Shown here: one piece after another, positions 33,942 to 42,808 of the stretch | Layout: every line of letters begins with the position of its first letter | Position numbering within the stretch: position 1 is the first letter of the stretch | Origin: Bryobacteraceae bacterium | GTDB lineage: Bacteria > Acidobacteriota > Terriglobia > Bryobacterales > Bryobacteraceae | Length of the DNA: 64,000 bases | Direction: 5' to 3' | Assembly (NCBI GenBank): GCA_019752335.1 | Contig: JAIEMJ010000018.1 | Location: forward strand, 1 to 64,000 | Translations under genes and position numbers: made by a program | The notes under the pieces: generated by a model | What the model was told of the DNA's origin: nothing | What the model saw: the letters and a program-made list of their open reading frames with translations, nothing else | The model's database searches: none

Positions 33942-34547
33942 ATGAACGACGTCATCGCGAAGTCCCGGCGGCTGGAAGTAGAACACCTGCTTCCCGCCTA
34001 CCGCCGGGGGATCTTCCCCATGGGCTACGCGGGCACTCGCGTGGTGACCTGGCATCAACCGCCCATCCGCGGCGTGCTACCGCTGGAGGACGCGCACTTC
34101 TCGCATTCCTTACAGCGCACGCTGAAGCAGCGTCGCTATCGCATCTCCTTCAACGAAGCCTTCGACGACGTGATGGCCGCCTGCGCCCGCACGCCGGATG
34201 AATGCTGGATCACCGATGACTTCCGCCAAGCTTACGGCGACTTGCAACGGCAAGGCCACGCCCACTCGCTCGAAGTGTGGGTGGAGGGCCAACTCGCGGG
34301 CGGCCTTTACGGCGTCCACGTCGGCGGCGCCTTCTTTGCCGAAAGCAAATTCCACCGCGTCCGCGACATGTCCAAGGTCGCGCTCGCCGAACTCGTCCAA
34401 CACCTCCGCCGCCAGGGCTTCCGCCTGCTCGACGTCCAGTATCAGACCGAACATCTGGCCCGCTTCGGCGTCATCGCCCTACCCTTCCCCGAATACTCCC
34501 AACTGCTCAACGAAGCCGTCTCACTCGACCGCAAATTTCTCCTGTAA
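33942..34547 (+). CDS. aat: leucyl/phenylalanyl-tRNA-protein transferase
   Basis: Adds Leu or Phe to the N terminus of proteins with Arg or Lys, marking them for ClpS/ClpAP (N-end rule). The motifs are clear: LLPAYRRGIFPMGYA, the acceptor region AGGLYGVHVGGAFFAESKFH and RDMSKVALAELVQHLRRQGF, then LLDVQYQTEHLARFG. The length of 201 residues is slightly short of E. coli Aat (234). It lies 24 bases after aceE; a GGCGGGC/GCCCGCC hairpin sits in the gap. Confidence 0.93.
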   Translation: MNDVIAKSRRLEVEHLLPAYRRGIFPMGYAGTRVVTWHQPPIRGVLPLEDAHFSHSLQRTLKQRRYRISFNEAFDDVMAACARTPDECWITDDFRQAYGDLQRQGHAHSLEVWVEGQLAGGLYGVHVGGAFFAESKFHRVRDMSKVALAELVQHLRRQGFRLLDVQYQTEHLARFGVIALPFPEYSQLLNEAVSLDRKFLL

Positions 34548-34595
34548 CCCAATTTCAGGTTCCGCGTCTACCTGCTCCGGAGAGAGATAAACACC

Positions 34596-34904
34596 TTGAA
34601 GAAATACCAATTCCTGCTCAGCCTGGCGCTTTGCGCACTTCTGATCGTTGGACCTGCCGCCGCGCAGGCACCCGCCGATGTTCCCGCCAAAGAGGAGCCG
34701 GTAAAGGAAGAGAAGGCCAAATCACCGCGCCCATTGAAGAACACCATCGCCGTGATTCTAGCCGGTGCGGCCGCCGGCGCTGGACTCGGCGCGGGCATCA
34801 GCAAGAACCGCGAAAAAGGCGCCATCTTCGGAGCCATCGCCGGCGGCATCGCCGCCGTCATCTACGACCGCGTCACCAAAAACGACCCGCCCGGCAAAAT
34901 CTGA
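34596..34904 (+). CDS. exported small protein with glycine-zipper membrane segment
   Basis: A 102-residue protein; TTG start at 34596 with GGAGAGA ahead. A signal peptide (KKYQFLLSLALCALLIVGPA) is followed by a Glu/Lys-rich stretch (PAKEEPVKEEKAK) and then a hydrophobic glycine-rich segment VILAGAAAGAGLGAGISK and GAIFGAIAGGIAAVIYDRV. The GxxxG spacing is a glycine zipper, as in some outer-membrane-associated lipoprotein-like and pore-related proteins. No family assigned. Confidence 0.6.
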   Translation: MKKYQFLLSLALCALLIVGPAAAQAPADVPAKEEPVKEEKAKSPRPLKNTIAVILAGAAAGAGLGAGISKNREKGAIFGAIAGGIAAVIYDRVTKNDPPGKI

Positions 34905-34909
34905 CAGAG

Positions 34910-34995
34910 CCCATCGCGTGAGCGATGGGGCACAGTTTCGACGCTTTACAGGCACATTCTGCGCCGTGTGTCTGACCCATCGCTTACGCGATGCG
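34910..34995. repeat. paired palindromic (REP/BIME-like) element, copy 2
   Basis: CCCATCGCGTGAGCGATGGG (34910-34929) and CCCATCGCTTACGCGATGCG (34976-34995, one stem mismatch) are two hairpins with 8-bp stems and loops GTGA and TTAC, inverted to each other like the copy at 9022-9079. It lies between the glycine-zipper gene and the nitrilase-type gene. Confidence 0.75.
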
Positions 34996-35042
34996 CTTGC
35001 CGAAACTCGCGCACCTGGGCCATCAGCGCTACCCTTGAAGAC

Positions 35043-36341
35043 ATGTACCGCTGGCTGAGCCTCCTTCTCCTGCCACTCACGGCGACCCCCGCCGAACACG
35101 TCGTCTTCACCCAAAGCGACTTCCGCGAGACCGCCGGCTGGACCACCTGGAGCCATCGCGCCGACTCCCTGCCGCGCACCTTCACCGAACCCCGCCACAG
35201 CCGCGGCGAGCCTGGGTCGCTCGCCATCAGCGGCGACAGCAACCCCGCCGCTTACGGAGGCTGGGAACGCCAAATTCCCCAAATCACCGCCGGCCGCTGG
35301 TATCGCGCCACCGCCTACTACCGCGCCGATGCCGTCCCCGCCGAGAATTGGCAAGCCGTCAGCCGCTTGGACTGGCGCCAGGCCAATGGCCAACGCGCCG
35401 GCGAAGTGGACTACCTCGCATGGGCCACGCGCGACGGCGCCTGGACCCGCCTCACCATCGAAGCACCCGCCCCTCCCCAGGCCGCTGCCGTGCGCTGGCA
35501 GTTTTACCTGGCCAACGCCCCCCAAGGCACGCTCTATTGGGACGACCTGAAGCTGGAAGAGATTCCCACCCCCGCGCCCCGTCTCGTCAAGGTCTCCACC
35601 ATCCGCCGCCGCCCCACCCGCACCCCGGACCCCGTCGGCGACTTCCTGGCCACCGCCGCCACGCAAGTCCCCGCCGGCACTGACCTCATCGTCTTCCCCG
35701 AAGGCATCACCGTCATTGGTACCGGCAAAGCCTACGCCGACGTCGTCGAAACCATCCCCGGACCTACGACGGAACGCCTGGGCAAATTGGCTCGTGATCG
35801 GCGCGCTTACGTCGTCGCCGGCCTCTATGAACGCGAAGGCAAGGTGCTCTACAACACCGCCGTGCTGCTTGACCGTCAGGGTCAGATCGCCGGCCGTTAT
35901 CGCAAAGTCTACCTGCCCGCCGGCGAAGTGGAAGGCGGACTCACCCCCGGCCTCAGCTACCCCGTCTTCACCACTGACTTCGGCACCCTCGGCATGCTCA
36001 TCTGCTACGACGTCTTCTTTCCCGAGCCCGCCCGCGCCCTTGCCTCCCAAGGCGCTGACCTCATCGTGCTGCCCATCTGGGGCGGCGATGAGACGCTGGC
36101 CAAGGCCCGCGCTATCGAGAACGGCGTGCACCTGATCTCCTCCGGCTACGACTATCCCACGCACATCATCAACCCCGTGGGCGAAATCCTCGCCCAGGCT
36201 CCCAAGGACGGCACCACGGCTACCGTCACCTTGGACCTGGAGCGCCGCTATCCGGCCCAGTATCTGGGCGACGTCCGCACGCGCCGCCTCAAGGAATCGC
36301 GGCCCGATGTTCCCGTCGCCATCCCGGGCCTGCGGCGCTAA
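35043..36341 (+). CDS. exported carbon-nitrogen hydrolase with N-terminal beta-sandwich domain
   Basis: A 432-residue protein from ATG 35043. A signal peptide (YRWLSLLLLPLTATPA) is followed by about 150 residues of beta-rich sequence (EHVVFTQSDFRETAGWTTW to YWDDLKLEEI), which looks like a galactose-binding-type sandwich. The nitrilase domain starts near 190. Its triad is complete: Glu220 in VFPEG, Lys288 in YRKVYLP and Cys321 in LICYDVFFPEPAR. Nitrilase-superfamily enzymes split nitriles, amides or N-carbamoyl groups. Secretion and fusion to a binding domain are unusual. Substrate unknown. Confidence 0.83.
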   Translation: MYRWLSLLLLPLTATPAEHVVFTQSDFRETAGWTTWSHRADSLPRTFTEPRHSRGEPGSLAISGDSNPAAYGGWERQIPQITAGRWYRATAYYRADAVPAENWQAVSRLDWRQANGQRAGEVDYLAWATRDGAWTRLTIEAPAPPQAAAVRWQFYLANAPQGTLYWDDLKLEEIPTPAPRLVKVSTIRRRPTRTPDPVGDFLATAATQVPAGTDLIVFPEGITVIGTGKAYADVVETIPGPTTERLGKLARDRRAYVVAGLYEREGKVLYNTAVLLDRQGQIAGRYRKVYLPAGEVEGGLTPGLSYPVFTTDFGTLGMLICYDVFFPEPARALASQGADLIVLPIWGGDETLAKARAIENGVHLISSGYDYPTHIINPVGEILAQAPKDGTTATVTLDLERRYPAQYLGDVRTRRLKESRPDVPVAIPGLRR

Positions 36342-36375
36342 TCCCGTGCTATCATCCAGAAGAGACCGCTACCGC

Positions 36376-36468
36376 GGAGAGGTGGCTGAGTGGTCTAAAG
36401 CAGCGGTTTGCTAAACCGTCGTACTGGTCTAACCGGTACCGCGGGTTCAAATCCCGCCCTCTCCGCCA
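36376..36468 (+). tRNA. tRNA-Ser (anticodon GCU)
   Basis: A 93-base class II tRNA. The acceptor GGAGAGG pairs with CCTCTCC (36458-36464), with discriminator G and an encoded CCA (36466-36468). The D-arm reads TGGCTGAGTGGTCTAAAGCA and the T-arm GCGGGTTCAAATCCCGC. The anticodon GCT at 36410-36412 is in loop TTGCTAA on a 5-bp stem (GCGGT/ACCGT), so it reads AGC and AGU. The long variable arm (GTACTGGTCTAACCGGTAC) is typical of serine tRNAs. No attachment-site duplication is seen. Confidence 0.97.
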
Positions 36469-36474
36469 GTTTCC

Positions 36475-38166
36475 TTACGGCACGCTCGCCGGCTTCACCC
36501 GCCGTTTTGTGGCCTGCTCAAAGGCGAAAGCCATCTTGAGCAAGCTCCCCTCACTGCAAGCTAACCCGGTAAAACTCACCCCGTACGGCGACGGCTTGGC
36601 GTCGAAGCCCGCCGGAAACGCCGTGCCCTGCGGCGCGTTCGGCACCATCCCGAACGGCACGATCACCGTGGGATACCCCGGCTTCGCCGCGATACCCGCG
36701 CCACTCGCGCCGGGAAACAACAGCGCATCCAGCCGCTGCGACTTCATCACCGCATCGATGCCCTGCGTCACCGAGAGCGCCAGATCCTTCGCGCGATCCG
36801 CCTCGTAGCGCGCCTTGTCACCCACCAGATTCATCTCGTCCGAGCTATCGAGCAAGGACTGTCCGAAGCGCAATGCGCCCCCATTCGTATGCGTCAGGTT
36901 CCACTGCCGCAACTCGGTGAGCGACTTCACCGGCGCCGACGCGCCCAATGTCGCGAGCCACGCATTGAAGTCGCGCTTCATCCCATACTTGAAGACGATC
37001 GAGCAGTTCGCGTCCCGTCCGCGATTCGTCCCCAAACCGCCGCAGGTGTTCCACTGCAGGAAGCTCTGCCCCGGCTCCGTCGCCACCACGCTGGGGATGT
37101 CCGCCGGGTCGACGATCTCCGCGCCTTGCTGCTTCAGGATCTCGATCGCCTCGGTCATCAGCCGCTTCTGCTCCGCATTCAAGCTGCCCCCGGCCCGCCC
37201 GCGCGAACCCGGCAACGGCTCGTAGAAATACGCCCGCGGAATTCCAATCCGCATCCCCTTCAAGCCGTCCACCTTGAGGAAGGCCGTGTAGTCGCGATTC
37301 GGCGGCGCCGGACACGCCTTCGTCGCCGCGTCGTTCCCATCGGGCGACGCGCTCTCCAATGCACCCAGCAGAATCGCGGCATCGGTCACCGTACGCGCCA
37401 TCGGACCCGCCGTATCCTGATCGGCCGTAATCGGAATCACGCCGTAGCGGCTCACCCGCCCCACCGTCGGCTTCACCGCCGCCAGCATATTCTGATTCGC
37501 TGGACTCAAGATTGACCCCGACGTCTCCGTTCCCACGTTGGCCGCCCAGAAGTTCGCCGCCGTCCCCACGCCCGAACTCGATCCGCCCGTTCCCAGCACC
37601 GGCCGCCCGTCATCGAAGCCTTCGCGCGGATCCCGCCGCGGGTCATACGGGTTGTAGCCAAAACCACGCACGGCGTTGTAGTTCCCGGGCATCGGCGTCG
37701 GCGCGCCCGCAATCCAGTTGGCGAGTTCCGTCATGCCGGTCTTGGCGATAATCACCGCGCCCGCGTCGCGCAGATTGCGCACCAAGGTCGCGTCGTAAGG
37801 CGGCACGTAGCCCGCAAAAGCGAGGGCCCCGCCGGTGGTGACGATATCGCGCGTCAGGATGTTGTCTTTCAGCGCGATCGGAATCCCGTGCAGCACGCCC
37901 CTCACTCGCCCTTGCGCTCGCTCCCGGTCCCGCTCATCGGCCTCGGCCAGCACGTTCGCATTCACCGTAATAATGCAGTGCAATTTGTCTTCGTAGAGTC
38001 CGATGCGCGCGAGATAAGCCGTCACCAAATCTCGGGAAGTCACCCGGCCTTGTTCCATGGCGCGGCGCATTTCGGGAATGGTCGCCTCCACGACATCGAA
38101 AGGTTTCGCGCGTGTCTGGGCGTATGCAAACGTGACCGTAAAAAGCAAAAGCAAAATAGCAGGCAT
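36475..38166 (-). CDS. exported amidase-signature enzyme
   Basis: A 563-residue amidase with a signal peptide (AILLLLFTVTFAYAQ). The amidase-signature triad is visible: Lys100 (IPIALKDN), Ser197 region in TGGSSSGVGTAAN, and nucleophile Ser218 in GTETSGSILSPANQ. GHGIPIALKD-type glycines and the C-terminal YPTVIVPFG and LLFPGASGAG fit peptide or aryl amidases. It hydrolyses amide bonds outside the cytoplasm; the family includes peptide amidases and plant-type enzymes, so the substrate is open. Convergent with tRNA-Ser, 6 bases away, and divergent from the M36 protease gene. Confidence 0.9.
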   Translation of the reverse strand: MPAILLLLFTVTFAYAQTRAKPFDVVEATIPEMRRAMEQGRVTSRDLVTAYLARIGLYEDKLHCIITVNANVLAEADERDRERAQGRVRGVLHGIPIALKDNILTRDIVTTGGALAFAGYVPPYDATLVRNLRDAGAVIIAKTGMTELANWIAGAPTPMPGNYNAVRGFGYNPYDPRRDPREGFDDGRPVLGTGGSSSGVGTAANFWAANVGTETSGSILSPANQNMLAAVKPTVGRVSRYGVIPITADQDTAGPMARTVTDAAILLGALESASPDGNDAATKACPAPPNRDYTAFLKVDGLKGMRIGIPRAYFYEPLPGSRGRAGGSLNAEQKRLMTEAIEILKQQGAEIVDPADIPSVVATEPGQSFLQWNTCGGLGTNRGRDANCSIVFKYGMKRDFNAWLATLGASAPVKSLTELRQWNLTHTNGGALRFGQSLLDSSDEMNLVGDKARYEADRAKDLALSVTQGIDAVMKSQRLDALLFPGASGAGIAAKPGYPTVIVPFGMVPNAPQGTAFPAGFDAKPSPYGVSFTGLACSEGSLLKMAFAFEQATKRRVKPASVP

Positions 38167-38265
38167 GCAGAGTATTCTACGTTATACTTAGCGGTAGTAA
38201 TGAGCCGCAATTCACGTAACAACGCGGCTTTGCGGTTTACAATTTTCCGCGATGTGGGAGTTTCG

Positions 38266-41200
38266 ATGAGGATTCTGCTGTTTTGTTACTTGACGGGGAC
38301 CTTGGCCGCGGCGGAGTTACCGCACCACGTATTTGGGGCGAACCGCCCCATCACCGCCCCTGACCAACGCGCCGCCAGCGAAATCGCGCGTACCTTTACG
38401 CGTGACCAAATCGCCGCCGCCGGCTTGCCCGCCGTGGCTGCCGATAGCCTCTATATCTGGAAGCAGTACCGCACCCAGCACAATGGCGTTACCCACACCG
38501 TTTATCAGCAGCAGTATCAAGGCCTGGATGTCTATGGCGCCACTTGGGTAGTGAACGTCGACACCGACGGCCAAGTCATCAACGCCGGCGGTAAACTATA
38601 CGAACCTCCCACCGGCGCCGCACCTTCGCCCACCGGCTTGTTCCGCGCGGCCCGCGCGGCCTTCGCCGCGCTGGAGCCGAAGCTCGATCCGCAGTCGCTC
38701 AGCGAAGTAACTCCGCTGGACACCACCCCCAAGCGCATCAACAACGTCTACCGCGTCCGCGCTGGCGCGGCGCAAACCGCCGAAGCCGAGGGCCAACCCG
38801 TTTGGTTCCCCGTCCGCGGACGCCTGGAACCCGCCTGGGTTTTCGCCGCCACGAAGGAAAACCAGATCGAGACAGAAGAAGTCGTCGTCTCGGCCAATAC
38901 TGACTTAGTTCTGCAGCGTTCGCCGATGACCCATTTTCAAGCTCCCCAGAACCCGCCACGCGGCTTAGTATTTACCGGCACCAGTCCGCAGCCGATTCCG
39001 CCGGGAGTAAAAGCCGAAGGTCCCACCCCGATCGTGGCCCGAGAGTTAGTTTTGTTTACCGGTGACCGTGTCGCGTCTCCGCGTGGTTGGATTAGTGGAA
39101 ATTCGACGGCGGGAAACAACACCGTCACCGGAAATAATCCGCTCGGTATTCGTTATTGGACGGAAGCGCCACAAACGACTTCTCCGACGCTGGATTTTCA
39201 ATTCCCCTTGGAGTTCGGACCCCAAGTATCCCCTACGCAATTTAAGGATGCCGCCGCCACCAACTTGTTTTATTGGATCAACCGCGCGCACGACTTATTC
39301 TATTCCGTCGGCTTCGACGAGGCGGCTGGTAACTATCAGCAGGATAACTTCGACCGTGGCGGCGTCGGCGGTGACCCGATGTATGTCTATACGCACTTCG
39401 GCTCGCAAACCCCCGGGCTCGCCGACCTCAACAATGCCTTCTACGTCACCCGCTCCCGCGTCGACGGCGCCCGCTCCATGGTCGCCATGTATCTCACTTC
39501 CTCCCCGGGACGCTGGGCCGACGGCGCCTACGCCGGCGACGTGATTCTGCACGAATACACCCACGGCGTCACTTTCCGTATCGTGAATAACATTAGCGGC
39601 TTTCAAGGCCAAGCCATGAACGAGGCCTTCTCCGATTTCTGGGCCCTCGAATTCCTTACCCCCGAAGGCGCCCCGCCGGACGGCATCTATCCGGTGGGCG
39701 AATACTGGAATAATACTTTTGGCGTGGGCATTCGCTCCCGTCCGTACACGACGAATCTCAACATCAACCCACTTACTTACCGCGACCTCGGCCGCGCCAC
39801 CAACTTTGTCTCCATCCACAACGACGGTGGCATTTGGGTGATGGCCCTTTGGGAGATACGCGCGAACTTAATCGCCCAATTCGGCGAGCGCGAAGGTCGC
39901 CGCCGTCTGCGCCTGATGATTCTCGACGCCATGAAGCTCGCGCCCCCCGCGCCCTCCATGGTCGACATGCGTGACGCCGTCCTGCTCGCGGACCGGGTGA
40001 ATTTCCGCGGCGCCAGCCAGGACCAACTCTGGACCGCCTTTGCCAAGCGCGGCCTGGGCGTCCTCGCTTACTCAAACGGCGCGGACACCATCGTCGTGCA
40101 GTCCTCCTTCGAGAAGCCCTCGAACGCCGGCGTGATCGGCGTCAGTAATGAAGTCCCCGTCATCGGCGAGGTAGTGAACCTCGCCGTGTACGACGGCAAC
40201 GCCACGGGCAACACGCTCAGCATTCAGGCCACCAGCAGCTCCGGCGACGTCGAAACCGTCGCGCTCCGCCGCCAAGGCAACCTCTACATCGGCACGCTCT
40301 TCACCACCGCCATCGCCAACGCGCCGGAAAGTGGCACGCTCTCCTTGCTCACCGGCGACGCCATCACCATCTATTACAACGACCGTGACAGCGGCAGCGG
40401 CTTCCGTCAAATTACCAGGACCGTCAGCACCCTGCCCAGTTACGCAGCCTTCCTGGTTACCGCGCCTTACACCTTTGCCAATGAACGCGGACTCGGCTTC
40501 CGCCGGACTGGCGGCGCCTCCACCACCATCCAACTGCCCTTCGAGTTCCCTTACTTTGACCGCAAGGTGAACCAGGTCACCGTCGGCGTCAACGGCTCGC
40601 TCTCCTTCGATGTCACCCTGCCCACCACCTGTTACGACACCACCGCCTTCGCCAGCACCATGGCCGTCGCGCCCATGTGGGCCTTTCTGCGCACGGACGG
40701 CTTCGCTCAGCCGGCCGAAGACATCTACATCGGCCGCCCCACGCCGGACTCCATTAGTTTCCGCTGGGTCGCCGAGACCGATCCTTTCGCCCTGCCCCCC
40801 CTCGGCACCGCGCCCGAGCCCGTCAACTTCGCCGCCACCCTCTTCCAGGACGGCCGCATCCGCTTCCAGTATGGAGACACCGGAAACACCAGTGTCGTCA
40901 ACACTCAGCCCTTCGCCGGCTGCGAGCCAGGCTTGCCTCTGGTTGGCCTCTCGCGCGGCGTGGGCGGCCAGCCTCTGTTCCTGCAGGCTTACTTCGGCCG
41001 GGCCAATTTCCGTAACGCGCCCACCATCGAATACCAGCCCGGCTATGGCGCCTCCAGCCTGCCGGAAGTAGTGCTGGAGGCCCCCGCCGCCGGCGCCAAG
41101 GCTCCCGGAGTTCTCGAAGTGCGCGGCATCGTCAGCGATAGCGCCGCCAGCGTCAGTTCGCTGAACATCCTCATCGACGGCGTCTACCGCGGCCGCGCCA

Positions 41201-42114
41201 CCACCGGCGTCGCCCGCCCCGACTACTGCCTCACCGCCCGGCTCCCCGGCTGCCCCAACGTCGGTTTCACCGCTAGCCTCGATATGGTCGGCCTCGGCAT
41301 CGCCCCCGGTTCCCACACCTTACAACTCCGCGCCGTAAACAGCCGCGGCGGCTTTACGGATTTCCCTCGTCAGCCGGTCAGCTTCGAGGTCGAGCTCTCC
41401 GATAGCACCTTGCCCATCGGCAAAATCGAAGCTCCCGCCGCCGGCGCCACCGTGCGCGGTACCTTCGAGGTGAATGGCTACGCTTACGGACGCAGTTCGC
41501 GCGTCAGTTTCGTCGAAGTGCTGGTGGACGAAATCGTCTACGGACGCGCCGCCTACAACGTCAACCGTGTCGACATCTGCGCGGCTGAAGCCAGCAACTC
41601 GCCCAACTGCCCCGCCGTCGGCTTCCGCCTACCCATCAATTCGGTGAGCGGTTTCCCGGCCCTCACCAACGGTGAGCACCGCCTACAGATCCGCCTGCTC
41701 GACGCCTTAGGACGCATCACCCTGCTTCCCGCGCAGATGATCACTGTCGACAACCCGGTGAATTTGCCCCCGGACGGCGCTATGACCGAACCCGTCAACG
41801 GCGCCCGCGTCTCCGGCGTGCTCCGCGTCTCCGGCTACGGCTATGATCCGGACGGCCGGGTCACCCAAGTCCTCCTCGTCGTCGACGGGCTCGGCCGCGC
41901 CGTCGCTCGCTACGGCCTGCCCCGCCCCGAGGCCTGTGCGGGCCTTCCCGACATCACCGCTTGCCCGAACATCGGCTTTGAGGTCGAGTTCGACACGAAG
42001 ATCCTCACCAACGGCCTCCACCGCATAGGTATCGCGCTCCTCGACGACCGCGGACGCCAGGTCGTGATCCCCCGCACCACCTCCTCCGGAGTCAACGTCT
42101 TCGTAGAGAACTAA
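38266..42114 (+). CDS. secreted M36 (fungalysin-type) metalloprotease with three C-terminal repeats
   Basis: A 1282-residue protein from ATG 38266 (GGGAG ahead). It has a signal peptide (1-18), then a fungalysin/thermolysin propeptide (TVYQQQYQGLDVYGATWVVN, about 70-115). The M36 catalytic domain is at about 220-620 with zinc motif H429-EYTH and downstream GQAMNEAFSDFWALEF holding the third ligand Glu. A region with a beta-sandwich and four paired Cys follows (about 650-930). The C terminus has three repeats spaced near 117 residues from 935, 1051 and 1169, each with PG/SGVLRVSGYGYD-like start, LLVVDG and a Cys pair (for example DYCLTARLPGCPNVGF). M36 enzymes digest proteins outside the cell. 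Confidence 0.9.
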   Translation: MRILLFCYLTGTLAAAELPHHVFGANRPITAPDQRAASEIARTFTRDQIAAAGLPAVAADSLYIWKQYRTQHNGVTHTVYQQQYQGLDVYGATWVVNVDTDGQVINAGGKLYEPPTGAAPSPTGLFRAARAAFAALEPKLDPQSLSEVTPLDTTPKRINNVYRVRAGAAQTAEAEGQPVWFPVRGRLEPAWVFAATKENQIETEEVVVSANTDLVLQRSPMTHFQAPQNPPRGLVFTGTSPQPIPPGVKAEGPTPIVARELVLFTGDRVASPRGWISGNSTAGNNTVTGNNPLGIRYWTEAPQTTSPTLDFQFPLEFGPQVSPTQFKDAAATNLFYWINRAHDLFYSVGFDEAAGNYQQDNFDRGGVGGDPMYVYTHFGSQTPGLADLNNAFYVTRSRVDGARSMVAMYLTSSPGRWADGAYAGDVILHEYTHGVTFRIVNNISGFQGQAMNEAFSDFWALEFLTPEGAPPDGIYPVGEYWNNTFGVGIRSRPYTTNLNINPLTYRDLGRATNFVSIHNDGGIWVMALWEIRANLIAQFGEREGRRRLRLMILDAMKLAPPAPSMVDMRDAVLLADRVNFRGASQDQLWTAFAKRGLGVLAYSNGADTIVVQSSFEKPSNAGVIGVSNEVPVIGEVVNLAVYDGNATGNTLSIQATSSSGDVETVALRRQGNLYIGTLFTTAIANAPESGTLSLLTGDAITIYYNDRDSGSGFRQITRTVSTLPSYAAFLVTAPYTFANERGLGFRRTGGASTTIQLPFEFPYFDRKVNQVTVGVNGSLSFDVTLPTTCYDTTAFASTMAVAPMWAFLRTDGFAQPAEDIYIGRPTPDSISFRWVAETDPFALPPLGTAPEPVNFAATLFQDGRIRFQYGDTGNTSVVNTQPFAGCEPGLPLVGLSRGVGGQPLFLQAYFGRANFRNAPTIEYQPGYGASSLPEVVLEAPAAGAKAPGVLEVRGIVSDSAASVSSLNILIDGVYRGRATTGVARPDYCLTARLPGCPNVGFTASLDMVGLGIAPGSHTLQLRAVNSRGGFTDFPRQPVSFEVELSDSTLPIGKIEAPAAGATVRGTFEVNGYAYGRSSRVSFVEVLVDEIVYGRAAYNVNRVDICAAEASNSPNCPAVGFRLPINSVSGFPALTNGEHRLQIRLLDALGRITLLPAQMITVDNPVNLPPDGAMTEPVNGARVSGVLRVSGYGYDPDGRVTQVLLVVDGLGRAVARYGLPRPEACAGLPDITACPNIGFEVEFDTKILTNGLHRIGIALLDDRGRQVVIPRTTSSGVNVFVEN

Positions 42115-42122
42115 CCCTAGGG

Positions 42123-42150
42123 CGGGCCCCGTAACCGCCCACGGGGCCCG
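42123..42150. terminator. bidirectional hairpin between convergent genes
   Basis: CGGGCCCCGT (42123-42132) and ACGGGGCCCG (42141-42150) form a perfect 10-bp GC-rich stem with an 8-base loop, between the M36 stop (42114) and the HAD stop (42156). There is no long T run on either side, so termination efficiency is unsure. Confidence 0.6.
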
Positions 42151-42155
42151 TCTCA

Positions 42156-42770
42156 TCAGTGCTGGCTTTTATGCTCCACAATCTCTATCAGTGACTGGCC
42201 GCCGGTCCAGTGAGCAGCCTTCCAGCCCGCCGCCTCGGCGCCCTTTACGTTCTCCGTGCTGTCATCGACCAGCAGCAGTTCGTTTGGATGCAAGTCCACT
42301 CTCAAGGCGGCTTGGTCAAAGAATTCGCGAAAGGGCTTCCTTGCCCCAAGCCCAGCCGAATACTGAATGCCGTCCACGTGATTCGCCAAGCCGAGGCTGT
42401 CCATCAGGTATTGCGCTCGTCGATGCTCCTGATTCGTGGCGAGGTGAACGCGCATACCCTTAGCCCGAATCGTGTCGAGTTCCTGAAGAAACTGACGATT
42501 CAGACGCGAGTCCCGCTCGAGCCAATAGGCGATGAGTTGGCCGGCCGTCAGCCGCGGAGCGATTCTGTCCAGCACTCGGGCTAGCGAGTCTTGCAGGATG
42601 GCGCGGCCAATCACCACGTCCTCCCAATGGACAGCAAAGAACTCGCGGTGCAGATCGTTCGGATGCAAGCCGAGGTCTTCCAGCAGAGAGGTAGACCAAT
42701 GAAGGCCATCTTCAGGCCGGCCGTGGACAAGAACCCCATCCACGTCCACCATAAGTGCTTTGATCGCCAA
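42156..42770 (-). CDS. HAD-superfamily hydrolase
   Basis: A 204-residue phosphatase-type HAD protein. TTG at 42770 (AIKALMVDVDGVLVHGRPED) has AAGGA ahead and is preferred to the longer frame from 42803. Motif I is VDVDGVL with the nucleophile Asp, motif II Ser/Thr in HLATNQEHRRAQYLM, motif III Lys in LGARKPFREFF, and motif IV VDDSTENVKGAEAAGW. The cap is helical, as in epoxide-hydrolase-like and haloacid HAD members. Substrate not determinable. Followed upstream in the same direction by the GT2 gene, 38 bases away. Confidence 0.86.
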   Translation of the reverse strand: MAIKALMVDVDGVLVHGRPEDGLHWSTSLLEDLGLHPNDLHREFFAVHWEDVVIGRAILQDSLARVLDRIAPRLTAGQLIAYWLERDSRLNRQFLQELDTIRAKGMRVHLATNQEHRRAQYLMDSLGLANHVDGIQYSAGLGARKPFREFFDQAALRVDLHPNELLLVDDSTENVKGAEAAGWKAAHWTGGQSLIEIVEHKSQH

Positions 42771-42808
42771 GCAAATCCTTTCGCGTTCTGCGCCCGGCGG
42801 CAAGACCG

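Noticed and set aside
31998-34058. 686-codon open frame antisense to aceE
   Set aside because: The forward strand has complete E1 motifs over the entire span. In GC-rich DNA the antisense frame often stays open. Its translation is low complexity and has no motif.
36376-36468. tRNA-Ser as an integration site
   Set aside because: No second copy of its 3' end and no integrase gene are seen within the window.
37888-38265. Upstream extension of the M36 frame
   Set aside because: It overlaps the antisense end of the amidase gene. ATG 38266 with GGGAG and a signal peptide is the natural start.
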